A DNA stretch of 64,000 bases, taken from NCBI GenBank assembly GCA_014384345.1, contig JACNGB010000049.1, positions 1 through 64,000 on the forward strand. The letters are read 5' to 3'. Below, in pieces: positions 26,984-36,403 of the stretch; positions within the stretch are counted from its first letter, which is position 1; the number at the start of each line of letters is the position of its first letter. The notes beneath the pieces are model-generated. The model did not search any database, was not told the origin of the DNA, and was given only the letters and a program-made list of their open reading frames with translations. The position numbers and the translations under genes are program-made. Origin of the DNA: Candidatus Thioglobus pontius (lineage in GTDB: Bacteria > Pseudomonadota > Gammaproteobacteria > PS1 > Pseudothioglobaceae).

Positions 26984-28075
26984 ATGAAAATTGGTGTACT
27001 TGGCGCAGGCCAACTTGGCAGAATGATGGCAATTTCAGGCTATCCTTTAAATCATCAATTTGGCTTCTCTGGCAACTCAAACAATGAGCCTTCTGCATTG
27101 CTTGGACACATGTTTGCACTGGAAGATAATGCAGACAATGTTGAATCACTAGTTGCCTTTGCTGATGTTATTACTTATGAAAGTGAAAATACTGATGTTG
27201 AGGTAGTCAGAGAAATTAATAAAGACGTTCAAGTTTATCCAGGTGAAAAATCACTATTTATTACGCAACACCGTGGTCGTGAAAAAGCTTTATTTGACCA
27301 ACTAAGCATTCCTTGTGCGCCATATCAAATGGTTAACTCTGAACAAGATTTGATCGATGCGGTAGATAACATTGGCTTACCGGCTATTTTAAAAACAGCA
27401 ACTGAAGGCTACGATGGCAAAGGTCAATTTCTAATTCGTGAAACGAGTCAAATTGCTGATGCTTGGAAAAGCATGAATGGTGTTGAGTCCATTCTTGAAG
27501 GTTTTGTTAATTTTAAACGTGAGCTTTCTTTGATTGCAGTGCGCGGTATTGACAATGATCATAAATACTACCCTTTGGTTGAAAATACACATCACGATGG
27601 AATTTTACGACTTACCATTGCCCCTGCACAAGCCATTAATTCTGAAGTGCAAAAAACAGCCGAACATTACATGCAAACCTTGTTAGATGAAATGGATCAT
27701 GTTGGTGTGCTGACTATTGAGTTATTTGAAACTGAAGATGGTTTAGTTGTAAACGAGATGGCGCCTCGCGTTCATAATTCGGGCCACTGGAGTATTGAAG
27801 GTGCTAACACATCACAATTTGAAAACCATGTGCGCGCCATTAGCGGCATGCCGTTGGGCGATACATCACCCACTCATCCATTTAGCGCCATGATTAATAT
27901 TATTGGTGAAATTGGACCAACTGATTTAGCACTTAAAATGTCAAATGCGCACTTGCATTTATACGACAAGGCCGAGCGTGCCGATAGAAAACTAGGGCAT
28001 ATTAACATCACTGCTAATACTCAATCTGAACTAAACGCCAGCATTGCCACCTTAACCGACTTTTTACCCAACTAA
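26984..28075 (+). CDS. purK: N5-carboxyaminoimidazole ribonucleotide synthase
   Basis: PurK makes N5-CAIR from AIR, bicarbonate and ATP. The 363-residue ATP-grasp protein has GVLGAGQLGRMMA at its start, KTATEGYDGKGQ in the ATP lid, and the metal-binding ELFETEDGLVVNEMAPRVHNSGHWSIE set. It forms an operon with purE (3-bp gap). Confidence 0.96.
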   Translation: MKIGVLGAGQLGRMMAISGYPLNHQFGFSGNSNNEPSALLGHMFALEDNADNVESLVAFADVITYESENTDVEVVREINKDVQVYPGEKSLFITQHRGREKALFDQLSIPCAPYQMVNSEQDLIDAVDNIGLPAILKTATEGYDGKGQFLIRETSQIADAWKSMNGVESILEGFVNFKRELSLIAVRGIDNDHKYYPLVENTHHDGILRLTIAPAQAINSEVQKTAEHYMQTLLDEMDHVGVLTIELFETEDGLVVNEMAPRVHNSGHWSIEGANTSQFENHVRAISGMPLGDTSPTHPFSAMINIIGEIGPTDLALKMSNAHLHLYDKAERADRKLGHINITANTQSELNASIATLTDFLPN

Positions 28076-28080
28076 AAACT

Positions 28081-28392
28081 ATGTCTGACGAATACAACTG
28101 GCCTGCATCCATTCTTTATCATCCAATGGGTGACCCAATTAACATCAAGCCGATTGATGACAATCCTTCTTTTGGTGAAGATGAATTAGCAACCTTTATT
28201 GGCGGACCTATTGATCAAATTAAGCTTGATAATGGTATGCTGATAGTCAACGAACAAGGCAAAGAGATGGGGTTGGCACTCAATGATATGGCCAGTAAAA
28301 ATGGTTATTCGCTATATGGTAATGTTATGTTTGTGCCGAAGATCATTCAACCGGCACCTGAACCGATTAAGTTCGATATCAAAAATCTATAA
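28081..28392 (+). CDS. Small DUF3846-like protein
   Basis: A 103-residue soluble protein lying 5 bp after purK. Its middle (IGGPIDQIKLDNGMLIVNEQGKEMGLALN followed by GYSLYGNVMFVP) follows the DUF3846 pattern as I recall it: a beta-rich domain with an aspartate-containing turn and a Gly-Asn-Val strand. No function is known. It overlaps the convergent LysE-family gene by 6 bp. Confidence 0.6.
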   Translation: MSDEYNWPASILYHPMGDPINIKPIDDNPSFGEDELATFIGGPIDQIKLDNGMLIVNEQGKEMGLALNDMASKNGYSLYGNVMFVPKIIQPAPEPIKFDIKNL

Positions 28393-28980
28393 CACTATTG
28401 CACTAGGCAACACAGAGATAACCAACAGGATGGCCATGGTTCGATTGAACCACTGATAGTGGGCATCTGTTTTAATCAATTTCTTCATTTGAGATCCTAG
28501 AAACAACCAAGATCCATTACATGGAAAAATAGCAACCATAAAACTTAAAGCTAATACCCACGTAGTTGACTGTATGTTAACGCTTGAGGTAAATGCACCA
28601 ATTCCACTAAAAATCATCACCCAAGCTTTTGGATTGACCCATTGAAATAATACAGCTTGAATAAAACTTAACGGTTTGATTTGGCTATTGATTGATTGCT
28701 GCTTTTTGGTCATAAATAATTTATAAGCCAAATACAGCAAATAACCAACACCCAGTATTTTAATCATATTATGCACCAACGGAAATTTGACCACGATTGA
28801 ATCTAGGCCAAAACCAACTGCCAATAACATCATTGGAAAGCCGATAGCGATGCCGAATAAGTGCGGTATAGATCGCTTGATGCCGAAATTTAATCCGGAA
28901 GCAAGAATCATAATATTGTTGGGACCTGGAGTAATAGTCATCACCACAGCAAATAGAAAAATGGATAATAAATTATCCAT
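28387..28980 (-). CDS. LysE/RhtB-family amino-acid exporter
   Basis: A 197-residue membrane protein with about five to six helices and the family landmarks TPGPNNIMILASG near residue 18, PHLFGIAIGFPMM, and FQWVNPKAWVM. The family exports amino acids or small molecules; the substrate is not readable. The gene overlaps the preceding metalloprotease-like gene by 8 bp. Confidence 0.88.
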   Translation of the reverse strand: MDNLLSIFLFAVVMTITPGPNNIMILASGLNFGIKRSIPHLFGIAIGFPMMLLAVGFGLDSIVVKFPLVHNMIKILGVGYLLYLAYKLFMTKKQQSINSQIKPLSFIQAVLFQWVNPKAWVMIFSGIGAFTSSVNIQSTTWVLALSFMVAIFPCNGSWLFLGSQMKKLIKTDAHYQWFNRTMAILLVISVLPSAIVL

Positions 28981-29311
28981 TGCTAAACTTAACCTTAAAG
29001 CTTTCTGCCAAACTAACTTCTAATTGGTAAGCTTCCTTTTCACTGATAGGCTTGTCACGCAAATGCTGAATAACATGAATCATCTCATGACAAAACGCGG
29101 TGATAAACTTATCTATTGATAGGTTTTTATCAATATCGATATAGAATTTTCCTTCGCCTTCATGATCTGTCCAAGCTTGAGCGTTTTTCACGACTTTGAT
29201 TTTTAGATCAACATCAATTTGTTTCTTGATGTTTAATGCCTGGGAACAGAAAACATAAAGATCTTTTGCCAATCTTTGTTGAACACTCGACCCACCTTCA
29301 ACATAGATCAT
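28973..29311 (-). CDS. Small HExxH protein, SprT-like
   Basis: A 112-residue protein with a zinc-metallopeptidase-like motif CHEMIHVIQH (about 75-84) preceded by a strand and followed by EKEAYQLE, where a third ligand glutamate could sit. It resembles a stripped SprT-type domain. No signal peptide is seen. Whether it is a protease is inference from the motif. It lies between a glutaredoxin (3-bp gap) and a LysE-family gene (overlap). Confidence 0.65.
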   Translation of the reverse strand: MIYVEGGSSVQQRLAKDLYVFCSQALNIKKQIDVDLKIKVVKNAQAWTDHEGEGKFYIDIDKNLSIDKFITAFCHEMIHVIQHLRDKPISEKEAYQLEVSLAESFKVKFSNG

Positions 29312-29314
29312 GAA

Positions 29315-29689
29315 CTAGCCAAATTCTTTCTCTAAATAAGCTTTAATGTCAGCTGACTCAAACATCCAGGTTACTTTGCCGTTCTCAGTAATTTTCAAAC
29401 AAGGCACTTGGACTTTGCCTGTTTCTTTCATCATTTCTTCACGATACATGCCACCACGGGTTTGTGCGTTACGCGTTACAATATTAATGTTTAAACGTCT
29501 AATAACGCGTCTAGTGATAATACAAAATGGGCAAGCGAAAAACTGATAAAGCTCAATATCCTGTGCTTTTTTGTCAGCAACCGCTTGAGCTTCAGCGTCT
29601 CTTTTTACTTTTTTGACTGGAATTAATCGACTGATTAACGCAATCAATGCGCCCAGACCATTTCTAAATGCTTTTAATAAAATTTTCAT
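29315..29689 (-). CDS. Membrane-anchored glutaredoxin-like protein
   Basis: A 124-residue protein with an N-terminal hydrophobic, basic segment (RNGLGALIALISRLIPVKKVKR) and a glutaredoxin domain with the dithiol motif CPFC (FACPFCIITRR, about 52-60), the cis-proline stretch VQVPCLKI and the glutathione-binding FESADIKAYL. It probably reduces disulfides at the cytoplasmic face. It lies 5 bp after folD on the same strand. Confidence 0.85.
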   Translation of the reverse strand: MKILLKAFRNGLGALIALISRLIPVKKVKRDAEAQAVADKKAQDIELYQFFACPFCIITRRVIRRLNINIVTRNAQTRGGMYREEMMKETGKVQVPCLKITENGKVTWMFESADIKAYLEKEFG

Positions 29690-29694
29690 GTTGT

Positions 29695-30528
29695 TTATTT
29701 CCTGTTTTCAAATGCCGTCAATGTATTTTCAAGTAATGTGGCGATCGTCATTGGTCCGACACCACCTGGCACTGGCGTGATCCAAGCTGCATTAACACTC
29801 GCCGCGTCAAAATCTACATCGCCAACTAATTTTCCACTATCAAGGCGATTAATACCCACATCAATAACAACAGCACCCGGCTTAATCCAGTCACCTTGAA
29901 TCATCTGCGCAATACCAACAGCAGCAACCACAACATCAGCTTGACGAAGTTTTCCTGATAAATCTGTGGTTCTACTATTGCAAATAGTCACGGTTGCACG
30001 TGCATTTAACAACTCCATAGCCATTGGGCGACCCACAATATTAGACGCACCAACGACCACACAATTTTTACCCACTAGATCAATACCCGTTGTGGCCAAC
30101 ATAGTCATGACACCCTTAGGCGTGCACGGGCGCAAATAAGCCTTATTTTGCATCAATTTGCCGATATTTTCACTATGAAAACCATCTACATCTTTTTCGG
30201 GAGAAATAGTCTCAATCACTAAATTTGCATCTAAATGTGCCGGCAAAGGCAGCTGCACTAAAATGCCATCAATTTTATCGTCGTTATTAAGACGTTCAAT
30301 TTCATCCAATAATTGCTGTTGGGTGATATCGGCTGGTTTGTTAATTTTTTCTGAATAAAAACCCACTTCCTTGCAAGCATTATCTTTGTTACGAACATAC
30401 ACAGCAGAGGCAGGATCGTCGCCCACTAAAATGACTGCTAAACCAGGTGCCCGGTCTAATTTTCCAACTTTTTTAGCAATATCATTACGCAAATCTTGGG
30501 CAATTTTCTTACCATCAATAATCTTCAT
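29695..30528 (-). CDS. folD: Methylenetetrahydrofolate dehydrogenase/cyclohydrolase
   Basis: FolD interconverts 5,10-methylene- and 10-formyl-THF with NADP. The 277-residue protein has [13 protein letters not shown] with the catalytic lysine, [28 protein letters not shown], and [13 protein letters not shown]. It lies 5 bp after kdsB and runs with glutaredoxin-like genes downstream; it links to the glycine cleavage and metF folate steps also present. Confidence 0.97.
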   Translation of the reverse strand: MKIIDGKKIAQDLRNDIAKKVGKLDRAPGLAVILVGDDPASAVYVRNKDNACKEVGFYSEKINKPADITQQQLLDEIERLNNDDKIDGILVQLPLPAHLDANLVIETISPEKDVDGFHSENIGKLMQNKAYLRPCTPKGVMTMLATTGIDLVGKNCVVVGASNIVGRPMAMELLNARATVTICNSRTTDLSGKLRQADVVVAAVGIAQMIQGDWIKPGAVVIDVGINRLDSGKLVGDVDFDAASVNAAWITPVPGGVGPMTIATLLENTLTAFENRK

Positions 30529-30533
30529 TTTTT

Positions 30534-31283
30534 TTAACCTTTGTTATTGGGTGCTAATGCAGCCAGCACCTTGTCTAAATCATCTTGGGTGTCCACGCCA
30601 AAACCTGTATCACCACACGCATTTTCCACATGAACATCAAATCCTTCATTGAGTACGGTGAGCTGCTCAAGTTTTTCAACTTGCTCCAAACGTGAACTGT
30701 CCATCTTTAAATATTGTTTGATAAAAGCGCTGCGATAGGCGTAAATACCAATATGCTTGTGACATAGAGATAAATCAAAATCTTGCATTTCTCTAAAATA
30801 AGGGATGGGTGCGCGAGAAAAATATAACGCCCTACCAAATTTATCAAATACCACCTTAACGCAATTTGGATCTAGGTATTGCACCTTATCAGCAACAGGC
30901 TCGCACAAGGTGGCCATCTGCATTTGGCTTTTGTGTAAATTATCAGCCACTTGATTAATCACTGCCGGATCCAACATAGGCTCATCACCCTGAACATTAA
31001 CAACAATCTCATCATCGTCAATATTAAGCGTTGTTAGCACCTCAGCAATTCTCGAAGTGCCCGAGGTATGTTCATTGTTTGTCATACAAACAGTGGCGCC
31101 AAATGCCTCACAAGCCTGCGCAACGCGCTGATCATCAGTGGCGACAATAACCTGCGATGCACCACTTTTTATGGCATTTTCATAAGTCAGTTGAATTAAA
31201 GGCTTGCCATGAATATCTTTTAGTAGTTTTGCAGGCAGTCTGCTGGAAGCATAACGAGCTGGAATGATGACGCTAAAGCTCAT
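30534..31283 (-). CDS. kdsB: CMP-Kdo synthetase
   Basis: KdsB activates Kdo with CTP for lipid A assembly. The 249-residue protein starts [21 protein letters not shown] and has [17 protein letters not shown], and FSRAPIPY. I use the ATG at 31283; the track begins one codon earlier at a TTG. It follows the Trm112 gene by 3 bp, with lpxK upstream of that, so three genes form a tight set. Confidence 0.96.
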   Translation of the reverse strand: MSFSVIIPARYASSRLPAKLLKDIHGKPLIQLTYENAIKSGASQVIVATDDQRVAQACEAFGATVCMTNNEHTSGTSRIAEVLTTLNIDDDEIVVNVQGDEPMLDPAVINQVADNLHKSQMQMATLCEPVADKVQYLDPNCVKVVFDKFGRALYFSRAPIPYFREMQDFDLSLCHKHIGIYAYRSAFIKQYLKMDSSRLEQVEKLEQLTVLNEGFDVHVENACGDTGFGVDTQDDLDKVLAALAPNNKG

Positions 31284-31286
31284 CAA

Positions 31287-31448
31287 TCAATCTAGCTTTC
31301 TAGCTTCTTCTTCTAACAGCACTGGAATGCCGTCTTCAATTGGATAAGCCAAACCACTAGTTTTACAAATAAGCTCATCACCCACTTGTTCTAGGGGTGC
31401 TTTAGATTTTGGGCATACTAATAATTTTAATAATTCTTGATCGATCAT
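31287..31448 (-). CDS. Trm112-family small protein (missing from ORF track)
   Basis: Reading the minus strand from ATG 31448 gives 53 residues: [20 protein letters not shown], then a second cysteine in [21 protein letters not shown] and a short acidic-basic end. This is the bacterial Trm112/YcaR family, a small protein with a partly kept zinc-ribbon. Its role is unproven; Trm112 partners with methyltransferases in other organisms. Its ATG overlaps the lpxK stop by 4 bp and it sits before kdsB, a common gene order. Confidence 0.93.
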   Translation of the reverse strand: MIDQELLKLLVCPKSKAPLEQVGDELICKTSGLAYPIEDGIPVLLEEEARKLD

Positions 31449-32392
31449 AATTTTGCGTCTAGCTTAGTCAGAAAATCTTCGCTCAAATTGACTTCAACAT
31501 GTAAATACCACATACGGTCATTAGCGAACTCACTACATTTTACACAATCCTTTGCCGTCATAATAATCGGATGCTCGTCATCAAATGCCAAATCCTTATC
31601 CACATAAGGGTGATGATCTTTAAATTCATGGCGATACAAAATAGCGCAAAGATGTTTAATAACATCAAAAAACCTTTGTGGATGGCCAATACCGGCCACA
31701 CCATGACACACCTTTTTAATGAAAAAATCTAGCGGCTGTTGCTCACCTGTTAATACATTGACAAAAAATTTAGGCTCTAATCTTGCGGTAATTTCACCTG
31801 CTTGTATTGCGCCATTATTGATCACAAAATCCACCTCATTAAGTCGTGATTGTGACTCCCTGAGTGGTCCAGCCGGCAAGAAAAATCCATTGCCAAATCG
31901 ACGTCTACCATCAACCACTGCTATCTCAACATCCCTACCCATGGCGTAATGCTGTAAGCCATCATCACTAACAACAACGTCTGGCTGATGCTGCTCAATA
32001 AGATCATAAACCGCCTTGGAGCGATCCTTATTAACCATTACAGGCGCGCCTGTTTGCGTGACAATCAACAAGGGTTCGTCACCTGATAAGATGGCGTTCG
32101 TATCAACATCCACCAGCAAACTACCAGACACATGTGAACCGCCATAACCTCTAGATACCACACCTACTCGCTTTCCTTGTTGTTGAAAATGCTTGACCAG
32201 TTTAATAACAATTGGTGTCTTGCCACTACCGCCAACGGTAATATTACCCACTACCACGACGGGAACCTTAAATTGATTAGTCGTAAAAACCCCAATTCGA
32301 TAGAGCATTCTACGCAAGCTACTTAATGCATAAAAAACACCGGAGATCGGCAACAGTAAATAATTAACAACCCCCCGAGTATTTAAATCCAT
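31445..32392 (-). CDS. lpxK: Tetraacyldisaccharide 4'-kinase
   Basis: LpxK phosphorylates the lipid A precursor at the inner membrane. The 315-residue protein has a membrane-associated N-terminus ([20 protein letters not shown]), the P-loop [11 protein letters not shown] (about 51-61), SRGYGG, and [12 protein letters not shown]. It lies 6 bp after the PsiE-like gene and overlaps the Trm112 gene by 4 bp. Confidence 0.96.
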   Translation of the reverse strand: MDLNTRGVVNYLLLPISGVFYALSSLRRMLYRIGVFTTNQFKVPVVVVGNITVGGSGKTPIVIKLVKHFQQQGKRVGVVSRGYGGSHVSGSLLVDVDTNAILSGDEPLLIVTQTGAPVMVNKDRSKAVYDLIEQHQPDVVVSDDGLQHYAMGRDVEIAVVDGRRRFGNGFFLPAGPLRESQSRLNEVDFVINNGAIQAGEITARLEPKFFVNVLTGEQQPLDFFIKKVCHGVAGIGHPQRFFDVIKHLCAILYRHEFKDHHPYVDKDLAFDDEHPIIMTAKDCVKCSEFANDRMWYLHVEVNLSEDFLTKLDAKL

Positions 32393-32398
32393 TTAGAT

Positions 32399-32830
32399 TT
32401 ATTTAAAACACTCATTTGAATTTTCAAATTTCTTCTCGGTAAATCTTAAAAATCCTGCGGCAATGGTTAATATCAAAATTGCAACAACCATAATTAACAC
32501 ATTGAACTTATCTGCAGAAACTAATTCTTTCATGTCAATGACTAGGAATCTAGTGATGGCTGTGATGGCAATAAAGATTAAGAAAATAACTGGCAGTCGA
32601 TGAGTTTTAAAATAAATACCCGTCATCGCGCCTAATTCTAAATAGATGAATAATAGCAAGATATCTTTAAGTGATGCAAAGCCAGACTCATGTTGCATGA
32701 TGATTAGGTATTCACCAATGGCTGACCAAACAATCGTACCCCCAATAACAAACAAACCGACAACATGAAAAACCTCAATTAAAAAATCTCCCAACTGATC
32801 AATCCGATCTTTTGCTGTTAACTTCTCCAT
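32399..32830 (-). CDS. PsiE-like membrane protein
   Basis: A 143-residue protein with four predicted membrane segments (about 18-38, 55-75, 78-98, 108-128) and the pattern LLLFIYLELGAMTGIYFKTHRLPV that I associate with the phosphate-starvation-inducible E family. Function is not known. It lies 6 bp before lpxK. Confidence 0.78.
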   Translation of the reverse strand: MEKLTAKDRIDQLGDFLIEVFHVVGLFVIGGTIVWSAIGEYLIIMQHESGFASLKDILLLFIYLELGAMTGIYFKTHRLPVIFLIFIAITAITRFLVIDMKELVSADKFNVLIMVVAILILTIAAGFLRFTEKKFENSNECFK

Positions 32831-32890
32831 TCCCTTCCCCTCATTATTTAGTTATTTACAAAGTGCTAATTATGACAAAATATCAGCACC

Positions 32891-34126
32891 ATGAGTATCG
32901 AATTTGACATTTCTAACCAGTATTTGCGATCAAATCGCAAAAAAGGCTTTGTATCCTTTATTTCTGGCGTGTCAATGATAGGGTTGATTTTAGGTGTGAT
33001 GACACTAGTGACGGTTTTATCGGTCATGAATGGCTTTCATCAGGAGCTTCGAGATCGAGTATTAAGCGCCATATCGCATTCATACATTAGTGATTATGAT
33101 GGCGCTCTATCCAACTGGAAAGCTGCACAAACAACCATCAATCAAACACCTCATGTTATTAACTCTGCCCCTTATATTGAAAAATACGCCCTACTCAACA
33201 CCGCCAGTGGTGCTCAAGGAATTAGCATTCGAGGTGTTATCCCTGAGCTAGAAACACAAACCTCGGTACTATTAGACAATATGAAGCTGGGTGATAGTAA
33301 CCTCACCAAATCTGACATATTGCTCGGATCTGGATTAGCAACACAATTAGGTGTTACGCTTGGCGACAAGGTAACATTGCTCACCCCACAACTTTCCTCA
33401 AGCATTATTGGCGTTCAGCCGCGCTTTAAGCGCTTTAATGTCTCGGGCATATTTGATGCTGGCGTCAATGAGTACGATAACAATTTGGCGTTTATTCAGC
33501 TTCATCAAGCACAAGTGCTTTACTCAATGAAAGATAAGGTGAGTGGCATTCGACTCAAAGTGGATGACCTATTCAATGCCAAGTCTATTACCCAAACAGC
33601 GGTTAAACATTTAGGCGATCATCAATACTACGGCATTGATTGGACACAGCAAAAAGCTAATTTTATTAAAGCGCTAAATCTTGAAAAACAAATGATTGGT
33701 ATTGTTCTGTCACTCATTATTGCTGTTGCTGCCTTTAACATTGTTTCAATGATGGTGATGGTGGTAACCGACAAAACCGCAGATATTGCTATTTTACGTA
33801 CCCTAGGTATGACCCCAAAACGCATTGTTAAAGTGTTTTTCTACCAAGGGCTCACCATTGGTATTATCGGTATTGTGATTGGCTTGATATTAGGTGTATT
33901 GCTGGCTTTAAACATTGAAGCTATTGTGAGTGGTATTGAGGCGTTACTAGGGTTTGAATTCTTTCCAAAAGATGTATTCTATATCAACCGATTCCCTTCT
34001 GACATACAGCTCAACGATATTATCATGATTGCCTTAGGTGCTTTTATATTGGTAATACTCGCCTCTATTTATCCTGCCAAACGTGCTGGCAAAGTGGCGA
34101 TTGCCAAGGTGTTAAATCATGAGTAG
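32891..34126 (+). CDS. lolC: Lipoprotein-releasing system permease
   Basis: LolC/LolE are the permease of the LolCDE transporter that lifts lipoproteins from the inner membrane. The 411-residue protein has a first helix (SFISGVSMIGLILGVMTLVTVLSVMNGF), a large periplasmic domain (about 50-260), then three FtsX-type helices. Only one permease gene is present next to lolD, so a LolC/E homodimer (LolF-like) is possible. It overlaps lolD by 8 bp. Confidence 0.93.
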   Translation: MSIEFDISNQYLRSNRKKGFVSFISGVSMIGLILGVMTLVTVLSVMNGFHQELRDRVLSAISHSYISDYDGALSNWKAAQTTINQTPHVINSAPYIEKYALLNTASGAQGISIRGVIPELETQTSVLLDNMKLGDSNLTKSDILLGSGLATQLGVTLGDKVTLLTPQLSSSIIGVQPRFKRFNVSGIFDAGVNEYDNNLAFIQLHQAQVLYSMKDKVSGIRLKVDDLFNAKSITQTAVKHLGDHQYYGIDWTQQKANFIKALNLEKQMIGIVLSLIIAVAAFNIVSMMVMVVTDKTADIAILRTLGMTPKRIVKVFFYQGLTIGIIGIVIGLILGVLLALNIEAIVSGIEALLGFEFFPKDVFYINRFPSDIQLNDIIMIALGAFILVILASIYPAKRAGKVAIAKVLNHE

Positions 34127-34790
34127 TATTATCCACTGCAGAGGTCTCAACTATCGCTATGAGGATGGATCTCAACAAAATCAAATTATCAATAATCTTA
34201 ATCTTGAAGTGCAAGCACAAGAATCAATTGCGATTTTAGGCCAGTCAGGCTGTGGCAAATCCACTTTGCTAAATTTATTGGGTGGCATTGATCGGCCTAG
34301 TAGTGGTCAAGTAATTATTAACAACACAGACCTATCAACCCTAAATGAGACTCAAATTACACAGCTTAGAGCTGACAACTTAGGCTTTGTTTATCAATTT
34401 CACCATTTACTTAAAGATTTCAGCGCGATCAACAATGTCATGATGCCACTGCTCATTCAAGGCATTGATAAAAAATCCGCCCAACAAGCAGCAACAAAAA
34501 TGCTAACCAGTATCGGTCTTGAGCATCGTTACAACCACCTTCCTAGTGAATTATCAGGCGGTGAAAGACAACGCGTTGCTATTGCTAGAGCGCTGATTAC
34601 ACAGCCAAAATGCTTGTTGGCGGATGAGCCAACTGGCAATCTTGATCGTCAAAATGCTGATGAGGTATTGAATTTAATGATTAAACTTAATCAAACGCAC
34701 AATAGCGCCTTGGTTATTGTTACTCACGATGAGCGAATTGCAGAAAAAATGCAACGAGTATTGGTATTGGAAAATGGTCAGTTTAGCTAA
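34119..34790 (+). CDS. lolD: Lipoprotein-releasing system ATPase
   Basis: LolD powers LolC/E. The 223-residue ABC ATPase has Walker [11 protein letters not shown] at about 42, the signature [15 protein letters not shown], Walker [13 protein letters not shown] and the switch histidine VTHDERIA. It overlaps lolC by 8 bp and the convergent panD by 8 bp. Confidence 0.96.
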   Translation: MSSIIHCRGLNYRYEDGSQQNQIINNLNLEVQAQESIAILGQSGCGKSTLLNLLGGIDRPSSGQVIINNTDLSTLNETQITQLRADNLGFVYQFHHLLKDFSAINNVMMPLLIQGIDKKSAQQAATKMLTSIGLEHRYNHLPSELSGGERQRVAIARALITQPKCLLADEPTGNLDRQNADEVLNLMIKLNQTHNSALVIVTHDERIAEKMQRVLVLENGQFS

Positions 34791-35151
34791 TGGACGAACT
34801 CTTTCTCGTCAGCACGTTGTTTTCATCAACGTAACATAAAGTTGGCGCAAAATTTTTAACTTCTTCTTCATCATAGCTTGCATAGGAAGCAATAATCAAC
34901 AAGTCGCCAACCGCTGCTTTATGAGCAGCTGCACCGTTAACTGAAATAACCCCGGTATTTTCTTTGCCACGAATGGCGTACGTGGTAAAACGATTACCAT
35001 TTGCAATGTTATAGATTTGAATTTGCTCAAAAGTACCAATGCCGGCTGCATCTAATAACGCACCATCAATTTCACACGAACCTTCATAATCCACCTCAGA
35101 GGCAGTAGCAGTTACTCGATGAAGCTTGGCCTTTAAAAATGTTCTTTGCAT
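34783..35151 (-). CDS. panD: Aspartate 1-decarboxylase proenzyme
   Basis: PanD makes beta-alanine for coenzyme A. The 122-residue proenzyme has the self-cleavage site YEGSC (Gly24-Ser25), which makes the pyruvoyl cofactor, plus [10 protein letters not shown] and [17 protein letters not shown]. It converges with lolD, overlapping by 8 bp. Confidence 0.97.
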   Translation of the reverse strand: MQRTFLKAKLHRVTATASEVDYEGSCEIDGALLDAAGIGTFEQIQIYNIANGNRFTTYAIRGKENTGVISVNGAAAHKAAVGDLLIIASYASYDEEEVKNFAPTLCYVDENNVLTRKSSSIS

Positions 35152-35256
35152 AATCGTTTATTTTAGATAATTAAAGATGTTCTTTGACAAAAATTACAAG
35201 ATTGATATTTTTATTTTTTACAAGGTAAATTATTTTTACACTGTTAAAACAAAAGA

Positions 35257-36387
35257 TTAGCCTAACAATTGGATCATAATACCTGCTGCAATAGCAGAGC
35301 CAATAACACCCGCCACATTAGGACCCATAGCATGCATTAACAAGAAATTATGCGGATTTGACTCTAGCCCCACTTTGTTAGAGACGCGCGCTGCCATTGG
35401 TACAGCGGACACACCGGCCGAACCAATTAACGGGTTAATTTTATTCTTGCTGAATAGATTCATGGCTTTAGCCATTAACAAGCCACTAGCTGTACCAATC
35501 GCAAATGCAACCATACCTAACAGCAAAATACCCAAGGTTTCTGGTTGCAAGAACTTATCTGCCATAAGCTTTGAACCAACTGCCAAACCTAAGAAGATTG
35601 TTACAATATTGATTAGCGCGTTTTGAGTAGTATCGCTTAAGCGATCAACCACGCCAGATTCTTTCATTAAATTACCAAAGGCAAACATACCCAATAATGG
35701 CGCCGCGTCTGGCAATAGCAACGCAACCAACATTAACAACATAACCGGGAAAATGATTTTTTCTGCTGTTGACACTTCACGCAATTGCACCATTTCAATT
35801 TGGCGTTCTTTTTCAGTGGTTAATGCGCGCATGATTGGCGGCTGAATTAATGGCACTAATGCCATGTATGAATAAGATGCCACAGCAATTGCACCTAATA
35901 ATTCTGGTGCCAGTTTACTAGCCACATAAATACTGGTTGGGCCGTCTGCACCACCAATAATACCAATGGCGGCGGCATCAGTTAAACTGAAATCAAACAC
36001 ACCAGCTGCAGTTAATGCCATAGCGCCAAGTAGTGTTGCAAAAATACCAAATTGTGCCGCTGCACCGAGTAACAAGGTTTTAGGATTAGCCAATAGTGGA
36101 CCAAAATCGGTTAATGCACCAACACCCATAAAAATGATCAACGGAAAAGCGCCTGACTCAATACCGATCACATAAAACAAGTGCAATATGCCATTACCTT
36201 CAGCAATACCCGCACCTGGAATGTTAGCTAAAATCGCACCAAAGCCAATCGGCAATAGCAACAAAGGCTCAAAATTCTTAATAATGGCAAGATACAATAA
36301 CAACATGCCAACTAACAACATGAGCCCCTGACCCCATACCATTTGGTACAGGCCTGTATTAAACCAAAGTGAATTTAACTGTTCCAT
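35257..36387 (-). CDS. oadB: Sodium-pumping decarboxylase beta subunit
   Basis: OadB is the membrane subunit that couples decarboxylation of a carboxybiotin group to Na+ export. The 376-residue protein has about nine to eleven helices, [25 protein letters not shown] with the Na+-site residues, [13 protein letters not shown]-like segments and [18 protein letters not shown] near the end. It is the last gene of the oadGAB set, 16 bp after oadA. Confidence 0.95.
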   Translation of the reverse strand: MEQLNSLWFNTGLYQMVWGQGLMLLVGMLLLYLAIIKNFEPLLLLPIGFGAILANIPGAGIAEGNGILHLFYVIGIESGAFPLIIFMGVGALTDFGPLLANPKTLLLGAAAQFGIFATLLGAMALTAAGVFDFSLTDAAAIGIIGGADGPTSIYVASKLAPELLGAIAVASYSYMALVPLIQPPIMRALTTEKERQIEMVQLREVSTAEKIIFPVMLLMLVALLLPDAAPLLGMFAFGNLMKESGVVDRLSDTTQNALINIVTIFLGLAVGSKLMADKFLQPETLGILLLGMVAFAIGTASGLLMAKAMNLFSKNKINPLIGSAGVSAVPMAARVSNKVGLESNPHNFLLMHAMGPNVAGVIGSAIAAGIMIQLLG

Positions 36388-36403
36388 ATAAAACTCTAAT
36401 TAA